Positions 44,256 to 53,427 of a DNA stretch of 64,000 nucleotides are shown in pieces (position 1 is the first letter of the stretch; each line of letters begins with the position of its first letter). The position numbers and the translations under genes were made by a program. Origin of the DNA: Gluconobacter cerevisiae (GTDB lineage Bacteria > Pseudomonadota > Alphaproteobacteria > Acetobacterales > Acetobacteraceae). The stretch is taken from the NCBI RefSeq assembly GCF_015244675.1, contig NZ_JABCQO010000001.1, positions 556,931 through 620,930 on the forward strand, given 5' to 3'. The notes below the pieces were generated by a model. The model was not told where the DNA came from. It did no database searches and saw only the letters and a list, made by a program, of their open reading frames with translations.

Positions 44256-46844
44256 ATGTTTTCGGATCTGACTGGTCGGCTGAATGCCGTCTGCGCGCGT
44301 CGTGCGCCCCTCGTTCTGGCGCTGTTCGCACTGCTCTGTGCCGCCAGTGTTGCCCTGAGTGTTACGCGCATCAGCGTGACCACAGACACGAGCAAGATGT
44401 TTGCCAACAGTCTGCCGTGGAAAAAGCGGAGCATGGAGCTGACGCGCCTGTTCCCGCAGGACAGCAACCAGCTCGTCGCCATCCTCGACAGCCGCATCCC
44501 CGAACAGGGACGCATCGCGGCACGGGAGCTTGCGGCCACGCTTTCGCAGGACCACACGCATTTCAAGACGGTCAGCCTGCCCGGCGACAACCCGTTCTAT
44601 AACAGTCACGGCTTCCTGTTCCTTGATACGAAGGATCTGGAGCCGCTGCTGGATTCGATCGTCTCCGCCCAGCCCTTCCTCGGCACGCTGGCCGCTGATC
44701 CGTCCGCGCGCGGGCTGTTCGGCGCTCTTGGCCTGATCGGTGAAGGCATCAAGGCCGGACAGGGTATCCCCAGTGGCTTCAACGGCGCGCTGGACGGTTT
44801 CGCCACCTCCCTGACACAGGCCGCGGACGGCCATCCGCAGGACATGTCCTGGCAGAACCTGCTGATCGGCAAGCTGGCGGAACTGGGCTCGCGATACGAG
44901 TTCGTCGTCACGCAGCCCAAGCTCGATTACAGCTCCTTCCAGCCCGGCGAGGGTGCCACGACCGCCATGCGTCAGGCGATCAACAACCTTGAATTCGTGA
45001 AGACGAAACAGGCCACAGGCATCATCACCGGTGAAGTGAAGCTGTCGGACGAAGAGTTCTCTACCGTCGCTCACGGCATGGTGCTGGGGCTCATCATTTC
45101 GCTGGTTCTGGTTGCAGTCTGGCTGATTCTTGCGGTCCATTCCCCGCGCGTCATTATTCCCATCCTGCTGACCCTCATCAGCGGCCTGCTGCTAACGACC
45201 GGCTTTGCTGCGCTGGCTGTGGGTGAGCTGAACCTGATCTCGGTGGCGTTCGCTATCCTGTTCGTCGGTATCGCGGTCGATTTCGCCATTCAGTACACCG
45301 TGCGCCTGCGCGGACAGCGTAATGCGAACGGCTCGTATCCCTCCCTGCATGACGCCATCGTCCTGACGGGTCAGGAGAGCGGTGCACAGATCCTTGTCGC
45401 AGCCCTCGCCACGGCGGCGGGCTTCCTCGCTTTCTATCCCACGAGCTTCATTGGCGTGGCGCAGCTCGGGCTGATTGCAGGTTTCGGCATGCTGATCGCC
45501 TTTTTCTGCACCATGACGCTTCTGCCAGCCCTGCTGTCCGTCTTTCGTGCGAAACTGGGTCGTGGAGAGCCAGGCTTTGCGTTCATGGCGCCTGCCGACG
45601 AGTTCCTGCGACACAAGCGCCGCAAGGTCGTCGGTGTTTTCGCACTTCTCGGAATCGTGGGGCTGGCTCTCATGCCGCTCCTGAAGTTCGACGCCGATCC
45701 GCTGCATACCAAAGACCCCAATACCGAAGGCATGCGGGCGCTGCACCTGCTGGAAGCCAATCCGCTCACCACCCCTTACAGCGCGCAGGCCCTGGCCCCG
45801 AACCTGACCGATGCAGCGAAACAGGCCGCGGCGTTCTCGAAACTCCCCAGCGTGCATGACGTGCTGTGGCTCGGCGCACTCGTTCCTGATGACCAGAAAA
45901 CCAAGCTGGCCATGATCGAGGATACTGCCTCCATCCTCCTGCCGACCATTACGGTAGCCAACCCCGAACCCGCACCGGACGCAGCAGCCATTCGCGCCGC
46001 CGCCGTCGATGCCGTCCAGAAGCTGGACGCTGTAAAAGACCAGCTTCCCACCCCGCTGGAGAAGATCCGTCAGGCGCTGCACACACTCTCCACGGCACCA
46101 GACAATACGCTGCTTCAGGCCAGCACGGCCCTGACGCGCTTCCTGCCGGACGAACTCTCAATGCTGAAGATGGCACTTCAGCCAACCGCCGTCACGATGG
46201 AGAACATTCCGCAAGATGTCCGCCGCGACTACGTCCTGCCCGATGGCCGTGCGCGTCTGACGATCCATCCCAACGGCCAGATGTCCGAAACGCCGGTGCT
46301 GCACCGCTTCGTCAGTGAGCTGCGTTCGGTCAATCCGGATGTTGCTGGTCCCGCGATGGAAATCACGGAAAGCGCCAATACGATCGTCCATGCCTTCAAG
46401 GTGGCGGCCATCTGCGCGCTTATCATGATCGCCATCATCCTGCTGGTCGTGTTGCGCCGCCTGCTGGATGCGGCGCTTGTCATGGCCCCCCTACTGATGT
46501 CGACCCTCCTGACCGTCATCCTGATCGTCACGGTGCCGGAGACGCTGAACTACGCCAACATCATCGCCCTGCCGCTGCTGCTGGGCGTGGGCGTGTCGTT
46601 CAACATCTATTTCGTGATGAACTGGCGCGAGGGCGTGAAAGGCCCATTGACGTCTCCTACGGCGCGCGCCGTCCTGTTCTCTGCCCTGACGACCGCGACG
46701 GCCTTTGGCTCCCTTGCGCGTTCCGGTCATCCGGGGACCGCGAGCATGGGACGCCTGCTTCTGATGTCGCTTGGCTGCACGCTGATCTGCACGATGGTGT
46801 TCGTCCCGGCCCTGCTCCCCAAACGGCCCACCGACGAGGCCTGA
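44256..46844 (+). CDS. hpnN: Hopanoid transporter HpnN (RND/MMPL family)
   Basis: The 862-residue RND transporter carries hopanoids to the outer membrane. It has an N-terminal helix, a periplasmic domain (about residues 35-275), a first bundle of six helices with FVGIAVDFAIQYTVRLRGQ, a second periplasmic domain, and a second bundle (AAICALIMIAIILLVVLRRL, LLLGVGVSFNIYFVMNWREG). TTDTSKMFANSLPW is a typical HpnN start of the soluble part. The ATG at 44256 is preceded by AAGGG. Hopanoid transport fits an acetic acid bacterium. Other hpn genes are not in the window. Confidence 0.88.
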   Translation: MFSDLTGRLNAVCARRAPLVLALFALLCAASVALSVTRISVTTDTSKMFANSLPWKKRSMELTRLFPQDSNQLVAILDSRIPEQGRIAARELAATLSQDHTHFKTVSLPGDNPFYNSHGFLFLDTKDLEPLLDSIVSAQPFLGTLAADPSARGLFGALGLIGEGIKAGQGIPSGFNGALDGFATSLTQAADGHPQDMSWQNLLIGKLAELGSRYEFVVTQPKLDYSSFQPGEGATTAMRQAINNLEFVKTKQATGIITGEVKLSDEEFSTVAHGMVLGLIISLVLVAVWLILAVHSPRVIIPILLTLISGLLLTTGFAALAVGELNLISVAFAILFVGIAVDFAIQYTVRLRGQRNANGSYPSLHDAIVLTGQESGAQILVAALATAAGFLAFYPTSFIGVAQLGLIAGFGMLIAFFCTMTLLPALLSVFRAKLGRGEPGFAFMAPADEFLRHKRRKVVGVFALLGIVGLALMPLLKFDADPLHTKDPNTEGMRALHLLEANPLTTPYSAQALAPNLTDAAKQAAAFSKLPSVHDVLWLGALVPDDQKTKLAMIEDTASILLPTITVANPEPAPDAAAIRAAAVDAVQKLDAVKDQLPTPLEKIRQALHTLSTAPDNTLLQASTALTRFLPDELSMLKMALQPTAVTMENIPQDVRRDYVLPDGRARLTIHPNGQMSETPVLHRFVSELRSVNPDVAGPAMEITESANTIVHAFKVAAICALIMIAIILLVVLRRLLDAALVMAPLLMSTLLTVILIVTVPETLNYANIIALPLLLGVGVSFNIYFVMNWREGVKGPLTSPTARAVLFSALTTATAFGSLARSGHPGTASMGRLLLMSLGCTLICTMVFVPALLPKRPTDEA

Positions 46845-46948
46845 TTACAGAAACCCTCTACTGACGTGGTTTGCCGGAATGTGACGGACATTCTGGCAAC
46901 CGTGCGTTTCCTCGGGGGTTGAGATCTTCTGCAACGGAGGATCTCCCC

Positions 46949-47482
46949 TTGACCACAGAACAGTCAGGTCTGCCGCGTGGCATCGACCATGTCGGCGTCA
47001 CCGTCCCGGACATCAACGCCGCCATCTGCTTTCTTGAAGCAGCGTTCGGCGCAGTTGCCCTCTACCGGAACGTTACCCGCACTGCACCGCAGAAAGGCCC
47101 GGAGACGGAAAAAATTCTCGGCCTTCCGGGCGGCACCGTCGTCATTGAAATGTGCATGATGGCACTCGGTCATGGACCCGGCATCGAGCTGTTCGAAATG
47201 AAAGGCCCCGACCAGCGCGAGGCCGCCCGTCCGTGCGACTGGGGGCTTCAGCATTTCGCGGTCTATGTCGATGACATTCACGCGGCCTGCCACCGTTTCC
47301 GGGAAGCGGGTGGCACACTTCTGACCGAACCGCAGGGCCAGCCCTCTCTCGAAGCCGCGCCGGGCAACATGTTCTGCTATGGCCGCACGCCTTGGGGCAT
47401 GATCGTGGAACTGGTCTGTACGCCGCATCAGGAACGCTTCAACGATATCGCCCCTATGAACCGATATCAGCCACCTCCGTGA
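46949..47482 (+). CDS. VOC-superfamily (glyoxalase-like) protein
   Basis: The 177-residue protein has two beta-alpha-beta-beta-beta modules of the vicinal-oxygen-chelate fold: GIDHVGVTVPDINAAICFLEAAFGA and WGLQHFAVYVDDIHAACHRF by segments. His in each module and a Glu in MIVELVC are probable metal ligands. It may be a dioxygenase, isomerase or resistance protein; the substrate is unknown. The start is a TTG at 46949 behind a strong ACGGAGG. It is followed after 14 bases by an exported cupin gene. Confidence 0.82.
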   Translation: MTTEQSGLPRGIDHVGVTVPDINAAICFLEAAFGAVALYRNVTRTAPQKGPETEKILGLPGGTVVIEMCMMALGHGPGIELFEMKGPDQREAARPCDWGLQHFAVYVDDIHAACHRFREAGGTLLTEPQGQPSLEAAPGNMFCYGRTPWGMIVELVCTPHQERFNDIAPMNRYQPPP

Positions 47483-47496
47483 AAGGAGTCGAACGC

Positions 47497-48012
47497 ATGA
47501 TCCGCTTTCTCCCCCCGATCGCAGCACTCGTTGCAGCAACAGCTTTCGGTTCCGCGCACGCTGCCGATCCTGCGCCGCCAACGGCCTGGTACTGGCATAA
47601 CTGGACGGACCATGACGGGATCAGTCACATGACCCACTGCCCATTCCATAATTACGATCTGAAAACCATGTCCAAACCTGCAGGGCCGCAATGGCAGGAT
47701 CATGTGCATGAAGGCAATTCCCGGATCATTTCCACCGTGCAGCCCGCGCACTGGGACGGAAGCTGGCACCCCGATCCGAAGGTTCAGTGGATCATCCCGC
47801 TGAAAGGCTCCTGGTACGTTACGGCCATGGACGGAAAAAAGGTTGTCATGGGTCCGGGCGACATCTCTCTCGGCGAAGACCAGATGAGCCGCAAGGATAC
47901 GAAAGGACATATCGGTCATTTCGCTGGCAACGTAGGAGACGGGCCAGTCACACTGATGGTCATCCAGACGGACGAACAGCCGACCACAGATCACCCCTGT
48001 CGTTTTCATTAA
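47497..48012 (+). CDS. Exported cupin-like protein
   Basis: The 171-residue protein has a signal peptide (to about residue 22, GSAHAAD) and a cupin-like barrel with IIPLKGSWYVTAMDGKKVVMGPGDISLGED by segments. Its N-terminal part is rich in His and Trp (TAWYWHNWTDHDGISHMTHCPFH by segments), perhaps extra metal ligands. AAAGGAG precedes the ATG. It follows the VOC gene and lies before the large TonB receptor across an AT-rich gap. The reaction is unknown. Confidence 0.68.
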   Translation: MIRFLPPIAALVAATAFGSAHAADPAPPTAWYWHNWTDHDGISHMTHCPFHNYDLKTMSKPAGPQWQDHVHEGNSRIISTVQPAHWDGSWHPDPKVQWIIPLKGSWYVTAMDGKKVVMGPGDISLGEDQMSRKDTKGHIGHFAGNVGDGPVTLMVIQTDEQPTTDHPCRFH

Positions 48013-48643
48013 GGTTCAGGAATGGTCGCACATTCTATCGTCAGAACACGCGATCACTCCCCAAAAGAGAGCAAACGCAAAAAACACTAATAACTTTTAT
48101 ATTTAGTTGTTAGTAACTCAAAAGCTGCGTCCGAATCGTTTTCCCTTTGTTTTTCATGGGGTGGCGACCAATGACAATTTCCAATATAAACTATTTTAAA
48201 TCGCTACTAAGTTTCGGTTATGATTTTGCACAACATGATTCATGACAATGAGAAATCAAAAAATAATTTCGTAGATACATAGAGGTTATTTTATAATATC
48301 AAAATACAAAATACATATTGATGAAATATTTTTAATTTAAGTGGTATTGAGATTTTTGCCACACAAATAGAGAAATATCATTGTGTTTTTTTATTTATTT
48401 AATTCAAATCAGATTTTATGCCTGTTTTTATATTTATATTTACTTTATTCTTTCTGAATTTCTTTGAAATAAAACCACCAAATACGAGAATGTGACATAA
48501 GCGCAACGCCTTTCATGACATGTGACAGACATGTTGCATTTTCGTAGCAGGAGCATTGCACACCGTTTCGATTTCCGATGAACATGTCGCCAGAGATACA
48601 AAAATTTTCTTGCGACCTTATTCGAGAAGGGACAGCGGCCGCG
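48013..48643. other. AT-rich intergenic region before large TonB receptor
   Basis: About 630 bases with far lower GC than the neighbours, full of A/T runs. I find no gene with coding character; the short minus-strand frames at 48440-48726 look accidental. It holds a copy of the AT-rich motif at 48183-48201. The first 66 bases before 48644 are also open in the receptor frame. Confidence 0.6.
48183..48201 (+). promoter_or_regulatory. Third copy of the AT-rich motif
   Basis: AATATAAACTATTTTAAAT shares the 13-base core ATAAACTATTTTA with the site before cysH. In DNA this AT-rich a chance match is possible. It lies about 440 bases before the receptor start. Confidence 0.3.
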
Positions 48644-51600
48644 ATGAACACCTCTGTGCAACACTCACTCAAAAGACGCACTCCTGCGCCCCGGACAGTT
48701 GTCCGGATGTTCCTGATGGCTGGCATTTCATACAGCGTTCTGCCCAGCGTCAGCGCTCATGCACAGACCAGCGCGACAGCTCCCACCAAGCATGCTGCCG
48801 TTCATAAAAATGCTGCCAAGAAAAAGGCACACACAACGAACGCTCCGACAGCGGCAGCTCCGGCTGTCGCTCCCGTCAAAACGACGGCTGCGGCAACCCA
48901 CACCAACAGCAAGGCCGTGCAGGAAGCCGAAGCCTCTGCTGAAGCTGAAAGCCTGAAGGTCGCTGAAACAGTAACGGTTACCGGTACGCGTCTATCCCAA
49001 ACGCGCCTGACAAATGTCATGGCCGGATCATCGCTGTCTGCAGACCAGATCAAGAAGCGCGGCTATACCGATATCGGCATCGCTCTGATGCGTGAAAACC
49101 CTGCTTTTGGCGTCGGCGATAATACGCCGATCGGTAGCCAGGGCAGCTTCGGCGCCGGTCAGTCCTTCACGTCCCTGTTCAACCTCGGCAGCCAGCGGAC
49201 CCTGACTCTGATCGACGGCATGCGCATGGTGGGTGGCTCAACCGCCTCTCTGTACGGTGCCGGTTCGGGCTCACAGGTCGATATCAGCGCCATTCCGACG
49301 TCACTGCTGAAGGGCGTAGATACCAAATTCGGCGGTGCGGGCGCGGCTTATGGTGCAGACGCCGTTGCAGGTGTGGTTAACTACCAGCTTGACGATCACT
49401 TCACCGGCGTGGACTTCAACGCACAAGGCAACTGGAGCCAGAAGCTCGATGCCCCCGGCGAGAAGATCACTTTCAAGGCTGGCCATGATTTCGATCACGG
49501 CAAGGGCGGCATAGTCTTCGATGTGGAATACCGCAATCAGGGCGGCATGCTTGACAATGATCGCATCAATCTGACTGGAAGGAACGCGACAACCTACGTT
49601 CGCGCACCTTACAGCAGCACGAATTCGCCTTATATTTATAACTTCGACCGAGGTGCGCGTAATATCATTGCTACGGTCACTGGCGTTCCAGAACTGACCG
49701 GCGGGAAGGTTCCCATTTCCTACGGCAAGGTTGTGGACGGCATTGCCGCTCCCGGTGGCCAGCCGCTGATGTTCAGCAACAACGGGCAGTCGCTCGTTCC
49801 CATAAACTGGAACTATGCCACCAAAAGCGCCACGACCGTTGTCGGTGGCAATGCGACCGCACTTCAGGATTACGGACAGCTTTACACCCCGACCAACAAG
49901 CTCAACCTGACGCTGCTTGGCCATTACGATATCACCGACCACATCCATGCGACGTGGCAGGGATGGTATGCCCGTGGCACAGCGTCCAGTGAAGTCGGAC
50001 AGGGTACGTGGAGCACTCCGCAGTTCAATGAACCGCTGACGATGGAAAACTATCATAACGATGGCGCAGTCAACGGCGCCTATCAGCTCAGCACGAACAA
50101 CCCGTATCTTTCATCGGCCGCACGTTCGACGATCATGAATGCGCTTGCTGCCAAGGGCCTGCCGACCGACACGTTCTACATGTCGCGTCTGAACCAGGAT
50201 CTCGACGGCGGGATGTTCCAAACGACAATGCAGATGTTCCGCTTCCAGGGTGGTCTGAACGGTGATTTTGATGCCGTGGGCCGTCACTTCGACTGGAAAG
50301 TCCGGGGCGAATACAGCCGCTACATGAACGACACGTGGCAGCCGTCCATCGTTGCGCAGAACCTTATCAATTCGCTCAACTCCACAACCGATGCCAGCGG
50401 CAACATCGTCTGCTCGCCCGGCTACACCAGCGCGCCTATCAAGACCCGCAGCTCCAACTGCGCGGCGTTCAATCCGTTCGGCACCGGTCAGGCCACGCCT
50501 GCAGCTGTGAACTACATCACAGCGGACGCGCATCAGAAGAATACCAACGCACAGCGTGACCTTCAGGCCGAAATCTCCAGCACGGTCATGCGTCTTCCCG
50601 CAGGCGACGTGAAGTGGGACATCGGTTACGAGCATCGCCGCGAAGGCTATCGCTTCAACCCGGGCGCGTTCTCCCGCGGCTGGGAGCAGAGCGATGGGTC
50701 GTATCTGCAGTACGGCAATTCGACCGCGCTTCCGCCCACAGGTGGCGCGTACCACACGCATGAAGTCTTCGGCGAACTTGACGTTCCGCTGGTATCGCCC
50801 AGCATGCACGTTCCGGGTGTCTACAGCCTGTCCGGCACCGCGAACGGCCGTTACATCAACAACAGCATGACCGGCGGCTACTGGACTTACATGTTCGGTG
50901 GTGCCTGGTGGCCCACACAGGATTTCGGCCTGAGCGGCAACTATGCGCGTTCGATTCGTAATCCGTCCGTCACCGAACTGTTCGCGCCCCAGAGTACGGA
51001 TTATGAACTAGGCATCGATCCCTGCTCGACAGCGGGCATTGGTGCGGGTCCCAACCCGGCACTGCGTGCAGCAAACTGCGCCAAAGCAGGCATCACGCAG
51101 CCGTTCGAATCCAACTTCAACAATTTTACGATTGAAGGTCAGTCTGGCGGTAACAACAAGCTGAAGAACGAAGTCTCGACCAGCTATACCGGCACACTGG
51201 AACTGCGCCCGCACTTCATCCGCGGTCTCGACTTCCGTGGCTCGTTCATTGATATCAAAATCAATAACGCCATCACGTCTCTCAGCCCGGAAAACCTGAT
51301 GGATGCATGCTATGATTCAGCGTCCTACGGTCCCAGCAACGCCTATTGCAACTCCTTCCAGCGTGGAGCGGACGGGCAGCTTCAGTCGTTCACGGCCGGT
51401 TACTACAATATCGCCAACTATGAGACCCAGGCGCTGCAGGCCAACCTCACCTATGATACGCCACTGTCGCGCTTCGGCCTGTCCCAGTCCGCAGGTTCTG
51501 TCGGTCTGAGCGGTATTTATGTGCACTACCTGAAGAGCCAGCAGACCTACCTGGGCAGCACCTATCTGCTGAGCGGTACGACGAGCGCGCCCAACGACAA

Positions 51601-51904
51601 CTTCACGTTGAACGCGAACTACATGCGGGGTCCGTTCAGCCTTCAGTGGCAGGCACTTTGGTATGGCCCGTCCAATTACGCAGTTCAGGTTCCTGACAAC
51701 TACTATGCTGCCAACAAGCGTCCTTCCTGGGCGTACTTCAACCTGACACTCGGCTATGACATCACCAAGAACTTCAGCGCCAACTTCATGGTGAACAACA
51801 TCACCAACGCGCTGCCGAAATATCCCGGTACGGTCAGCCTGAATCGCTACTACGATGCGATCATCGGTCGTTCGTTCCAGATGAACCTCGGCGTTCATTT
51901 CTAA
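48644..51904 (+). CDS. Large TonB-dependent receptor with extended N-terminus
   Basis: The protein (1086 residues from the ATG at 48644) has a signal peptide (ending VSAHAQ, about residue 41) and an Ala/Thr/Lys-rich linker (to about residue 110). Then come a TonB box ETVTVTGTRL, a plug with TLTLIDGMRMVGG and GADAVAGVVNYQL, and a long barrel ending in aromatic Phe (MNLGVHF). It imports an unknown ligand; size and plug resemble sugar- or peptide-type receptors more than siderophore ones. ATGs at 48578 and 48584 are also possible; AAGGGA precedes 48644, somewhat far. A strong terminator follows. Confidence 0.9.
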   Translation: MNTSVQHSLKRRTPAPRTVVRMFLMAGISYSVLPSVSAHAQTSATAPTKHAAVHKNAAKKKAHTTNAPTAAAPAVAPVKTTAAATHTNSKAVQEAEASAEAESLKVAETVTVTGTRLSQTRLTNVMAGSSLSADQIKKRGYTDIGIALMRENPAFGVGDNTPIGSQGSFGAGQSFTSLFNLGSQRTLTLIDGMRMVGGSTASLYGAGSGSQVDISAIPTSLLKGVDTKFGGAGAAYGADAVAGVVNYQLDDHFTGVDFNAQGNWSQKLDAPGEKITFKAGHDFDHGKGGIVFDVEYRNQGGMLDNDRINLTGRNATTYVRAPYSSTNSPYIYNFDRGARNIIATVTGVPELTGGKVPISYGKVVDGIAAPGGQPLMFSNNGQSLVPINWNYATKSATTVVGGNATALQDYGQLYTPTNKLNLTLLGHYDITDHIHATWQGWYARGTASSEVGQGTWSTPQFNEPLTMENYHNDGAVNGAYQLSTNNPYLSSAARSTIMNALAAKGLPTDTFYMSRLNQDLDGGMFQTTMQMFRFQGGLNGDFDAVGRHFDWKVRGEYSRYMNDTWQPSIVAQNLINSLNSTTDASGNIVCSPGYTSAPIKTRSSNCAAFNPFGTGQATPAAVNYITADAHQKNTNAQRDLQAEISSTVMRLPAGDVKWDIGYEHRREGYRFNPGAFSRGWEQSDGSYLQYGNSTALPPTGGAYHTHEVFGELDVPLVSPSMHVPGVYSLSGTANGRYINNSMTGGYWTYMFGGAWWPTQDFGLSGNYARSIRNPSVTELFAPQSTDYELGIDPCSTAGIGAGPNPALRAANCAKAGITQPFESNFNNFTIEGQSGGNNKLKNEVSTSYTGTLELRPHFIRGLDFRGSFIDIKINNAITSLSPENLMDACYDSASYGPSNAYCNSFQRGADGQLQSFTAGYYNIANYETQALQANLTYDTPLSRFGLSQSAGSVGLSGIYVHYLKSQQTYLGSTYLLSGTTSAPNDNFTLNANYMRGPFSLQWQALWYGPSNYAVQVPDNYYAANKRPSWAYFNLTLGYDITKNFSANFMVNNITNALPKYPGTVSLNRYYDAIIGRSFQMNLGVHF

Positions 51905-51927
51905 TCGTCTGATCAGACGGAACACTG

Positions 51928-51957
51928 AAAAAAGGGGGGCTTCGGCCCCCCTTTTTG
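51928..51957 (+). terminator. Rho-independent terminator after TonB receptor
   Basis: An AAAAGGGGGGC-TTCG-GCCCCCCTTTT stem with a stable TTCG tetraloop is followed by T residues, about 25 bases after the receptor stop. Confidence 0.93.
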
Positions 51958-52033
51958 TTTCTGAGCAGTATTTAAGACAACGCCGATAAGAATCCAGTCC
52001 GGCGCTAGAGATGTGTCATGGACAGCGAAGCAC

Positions 52034-53002
52034 CTAGCCCAGAAGGGCAAGTCTTTCCGTCAGCAAAGAATAAAAAGCGTCTGCATCAACATCATTGATC
52101 CATAACGCGTTCGGAACGCGATTGGTGACGTTCCACAGATCCACAACACTCTGACCCACGCACAGAGGCGCGTCGACCTCGATCTCCACATTGCAACGCA
52201 GCCCCGAGAAAAGCTGCGGCCACAGCAGGAAGCCGATGGTGAGTGGGTCATGCAGCGCACCGCCCTCCCAGCCATATTTCTGTTTTTCAAAGCGGTCTTC
52301 CGCCCCCAGCATCCGTACCACCATCTCCGTCACGGGCGAGCCAACAGCCGCAATCGGCTTCAGACGGGCTGGCGTGGCGATGGCGCGATGCGTCACATCC
52401 AGCGGCAGGAGTGTAATGGGGATGCCGGCGCGCATGACAATGCGGGCAGCGTGAGGGTCCACGAAGAAATTGAATTCGGCAGTCGGCGTGATGTTACCGC
52501 CCTCGCGCTGGGCACCGCCCATGGCCACGATCCCCGCGATCCGCGAGGCAATATCCGGCGCATGGGTCAGGGCCAGAGCCAGATTCGTCATCGGGCCGAG
52601 GCAGACAAGCGTGATCGTGCCCTCAGGCTCACGGCGCAGCAGGTCCACGAGATGCGTTGCAGCATCAATCGCCTGTGGACGCAGCGTCGGTTCCGGCAGA
52701 TTGGCACCCGCCATGCCCGTTTCGCCATGCACATGCTCGGCACTGATGGGCGCGCGATGCAGCGGACGGGCCGCGCCCGCGAACACCGGGATATCGGTCC
52801 GGCCTGTCAGTTCAAGCAGGGCGCAGGCATTTTTCGTCGTCAAGGCGACGGGAACATTGCCGGCGACGGTCATGATGGCCTCGACCGCCAGTTCCGGCGA
52901 GGCCAGCGCCAACAGGATGGCCACGGCATCGTCCTGACCCGGATCGGTATCGATGACGATGCGGCGGGGTGCGGTCCCGGTGGAGCTGGCCTGTGTCATC
53001 AT
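52034..53002 (-). CDS. Inosine-uridine preferring nucleoside hydrolase
   Basis: The 322-residue enzyme cleaves ribonucleosides to base and ribose. The N-terminal DTDPGQDDA calcium-binding motif (about residues 18-26) is diagnostic. Further family blocks are VAGNVPVALTTKNA, FAGAARPL, IVAMGGA with NITPTAEFNFFVDPHAA, and LLPLDVTHRA. The ATG at 53002 overlaps the DUF3297 stop, so the pair is co-translated. It may feed purine bases into the urate pathway seen at the window start, which is inference. No signal peptide is seen. Confidence 0.93.
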   Translation of the reverse strand: MMTQASSTGTAPRRIVIDTDPGQDDAVAILLALASPELAVEAIMTVAGNVPVALTTKNACALLELTGRTDIPVFAGAARPLHRAPISAEHVHGETGMAGANLPEPTLRPQAIDAATHLVDLLRREPEGTITLVCLGPMTNLALALTHAPDIASRIAGIVAMGGAQREGGNITPTAEFNFFVDPHAARIVMRAGIPITLLPLDVTHRAIATPARLKPIAAVGSPVTEMVVRMLGAEDRFEKQKYGWEGGALHDPLTIGFLLWPQLFSGLRCNVEIEVDAPLCVGQSVVDLWNVTNRVPNALWINDVDADAFYSLLTERLALLG

Positions 53003-53250
53003 GCGTCTTCTTCGGAATCCTTGATCCAGACCTCAACCGGTCCCGTGACCTTGATCGTCATCGGACGGCCACGACGGTCCGTGGACTTGCCGACGGCCAG
53101 ACGAACCCAACCTTCGCTGATGCAGTATTCCTCAACAGTGGTGCGTTCTTCGCCCTTGAAGCGGACGCCGATGCCGCGCGACAGCAGCTCTTCGTTATAA
53201 TACGGGCTGTCCGGGCTGGCGGAGAGACGATCGGGAATGGTGTCGGTCAT
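52999..53250 (-). CDS. DUF3297 family protein
   Basis: The 83-residue protein begins MTDTIPDRLSASPDSPYYNE and contains GVRFKGEERTTVEEYCISEGW by segments and RRGRPMTIKVTGPVE, the pattern of DUF3297, a small cytosolic family of unknown role common in proteobacteria. The ATG at 53250 follows GAGGATAG; the frame is open four codons further. It overlaps the nucleoside hydrolase start by four bases. Confidence 0.88.
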   Translation of the reverse strand: MTDTIPDRLSASPDSPYYNEELLSRGIGVRFKGEERTTVEEYCISEGWVRLAVGKSTDRRGRPMTIKVTGPVEVWIKDSEEDA

Positions 53251-53427
53251 GGCTATCCTCATTGTATCAGATCCGATCAGGTCGGACCGGCGCGTCAGAG
53301 GTCTTCTCTGTAGCGCCGGATGGTCGGCTCTCCAAGTCCGACACCCAACACAACGCCGGATATGGCCGCTCCCACAGGACGCAGAGCACTGCTATGAGAG
53401 ACGCTCCTTGTCGGAGACAGACCGCCC

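Noticed and set aside
48440..48726. Two minus-strand frames of 74 and 93 codons before the large TonB receptor
   Set aside because: They overlap the receptor start and AT-rich leader and show no coding character.
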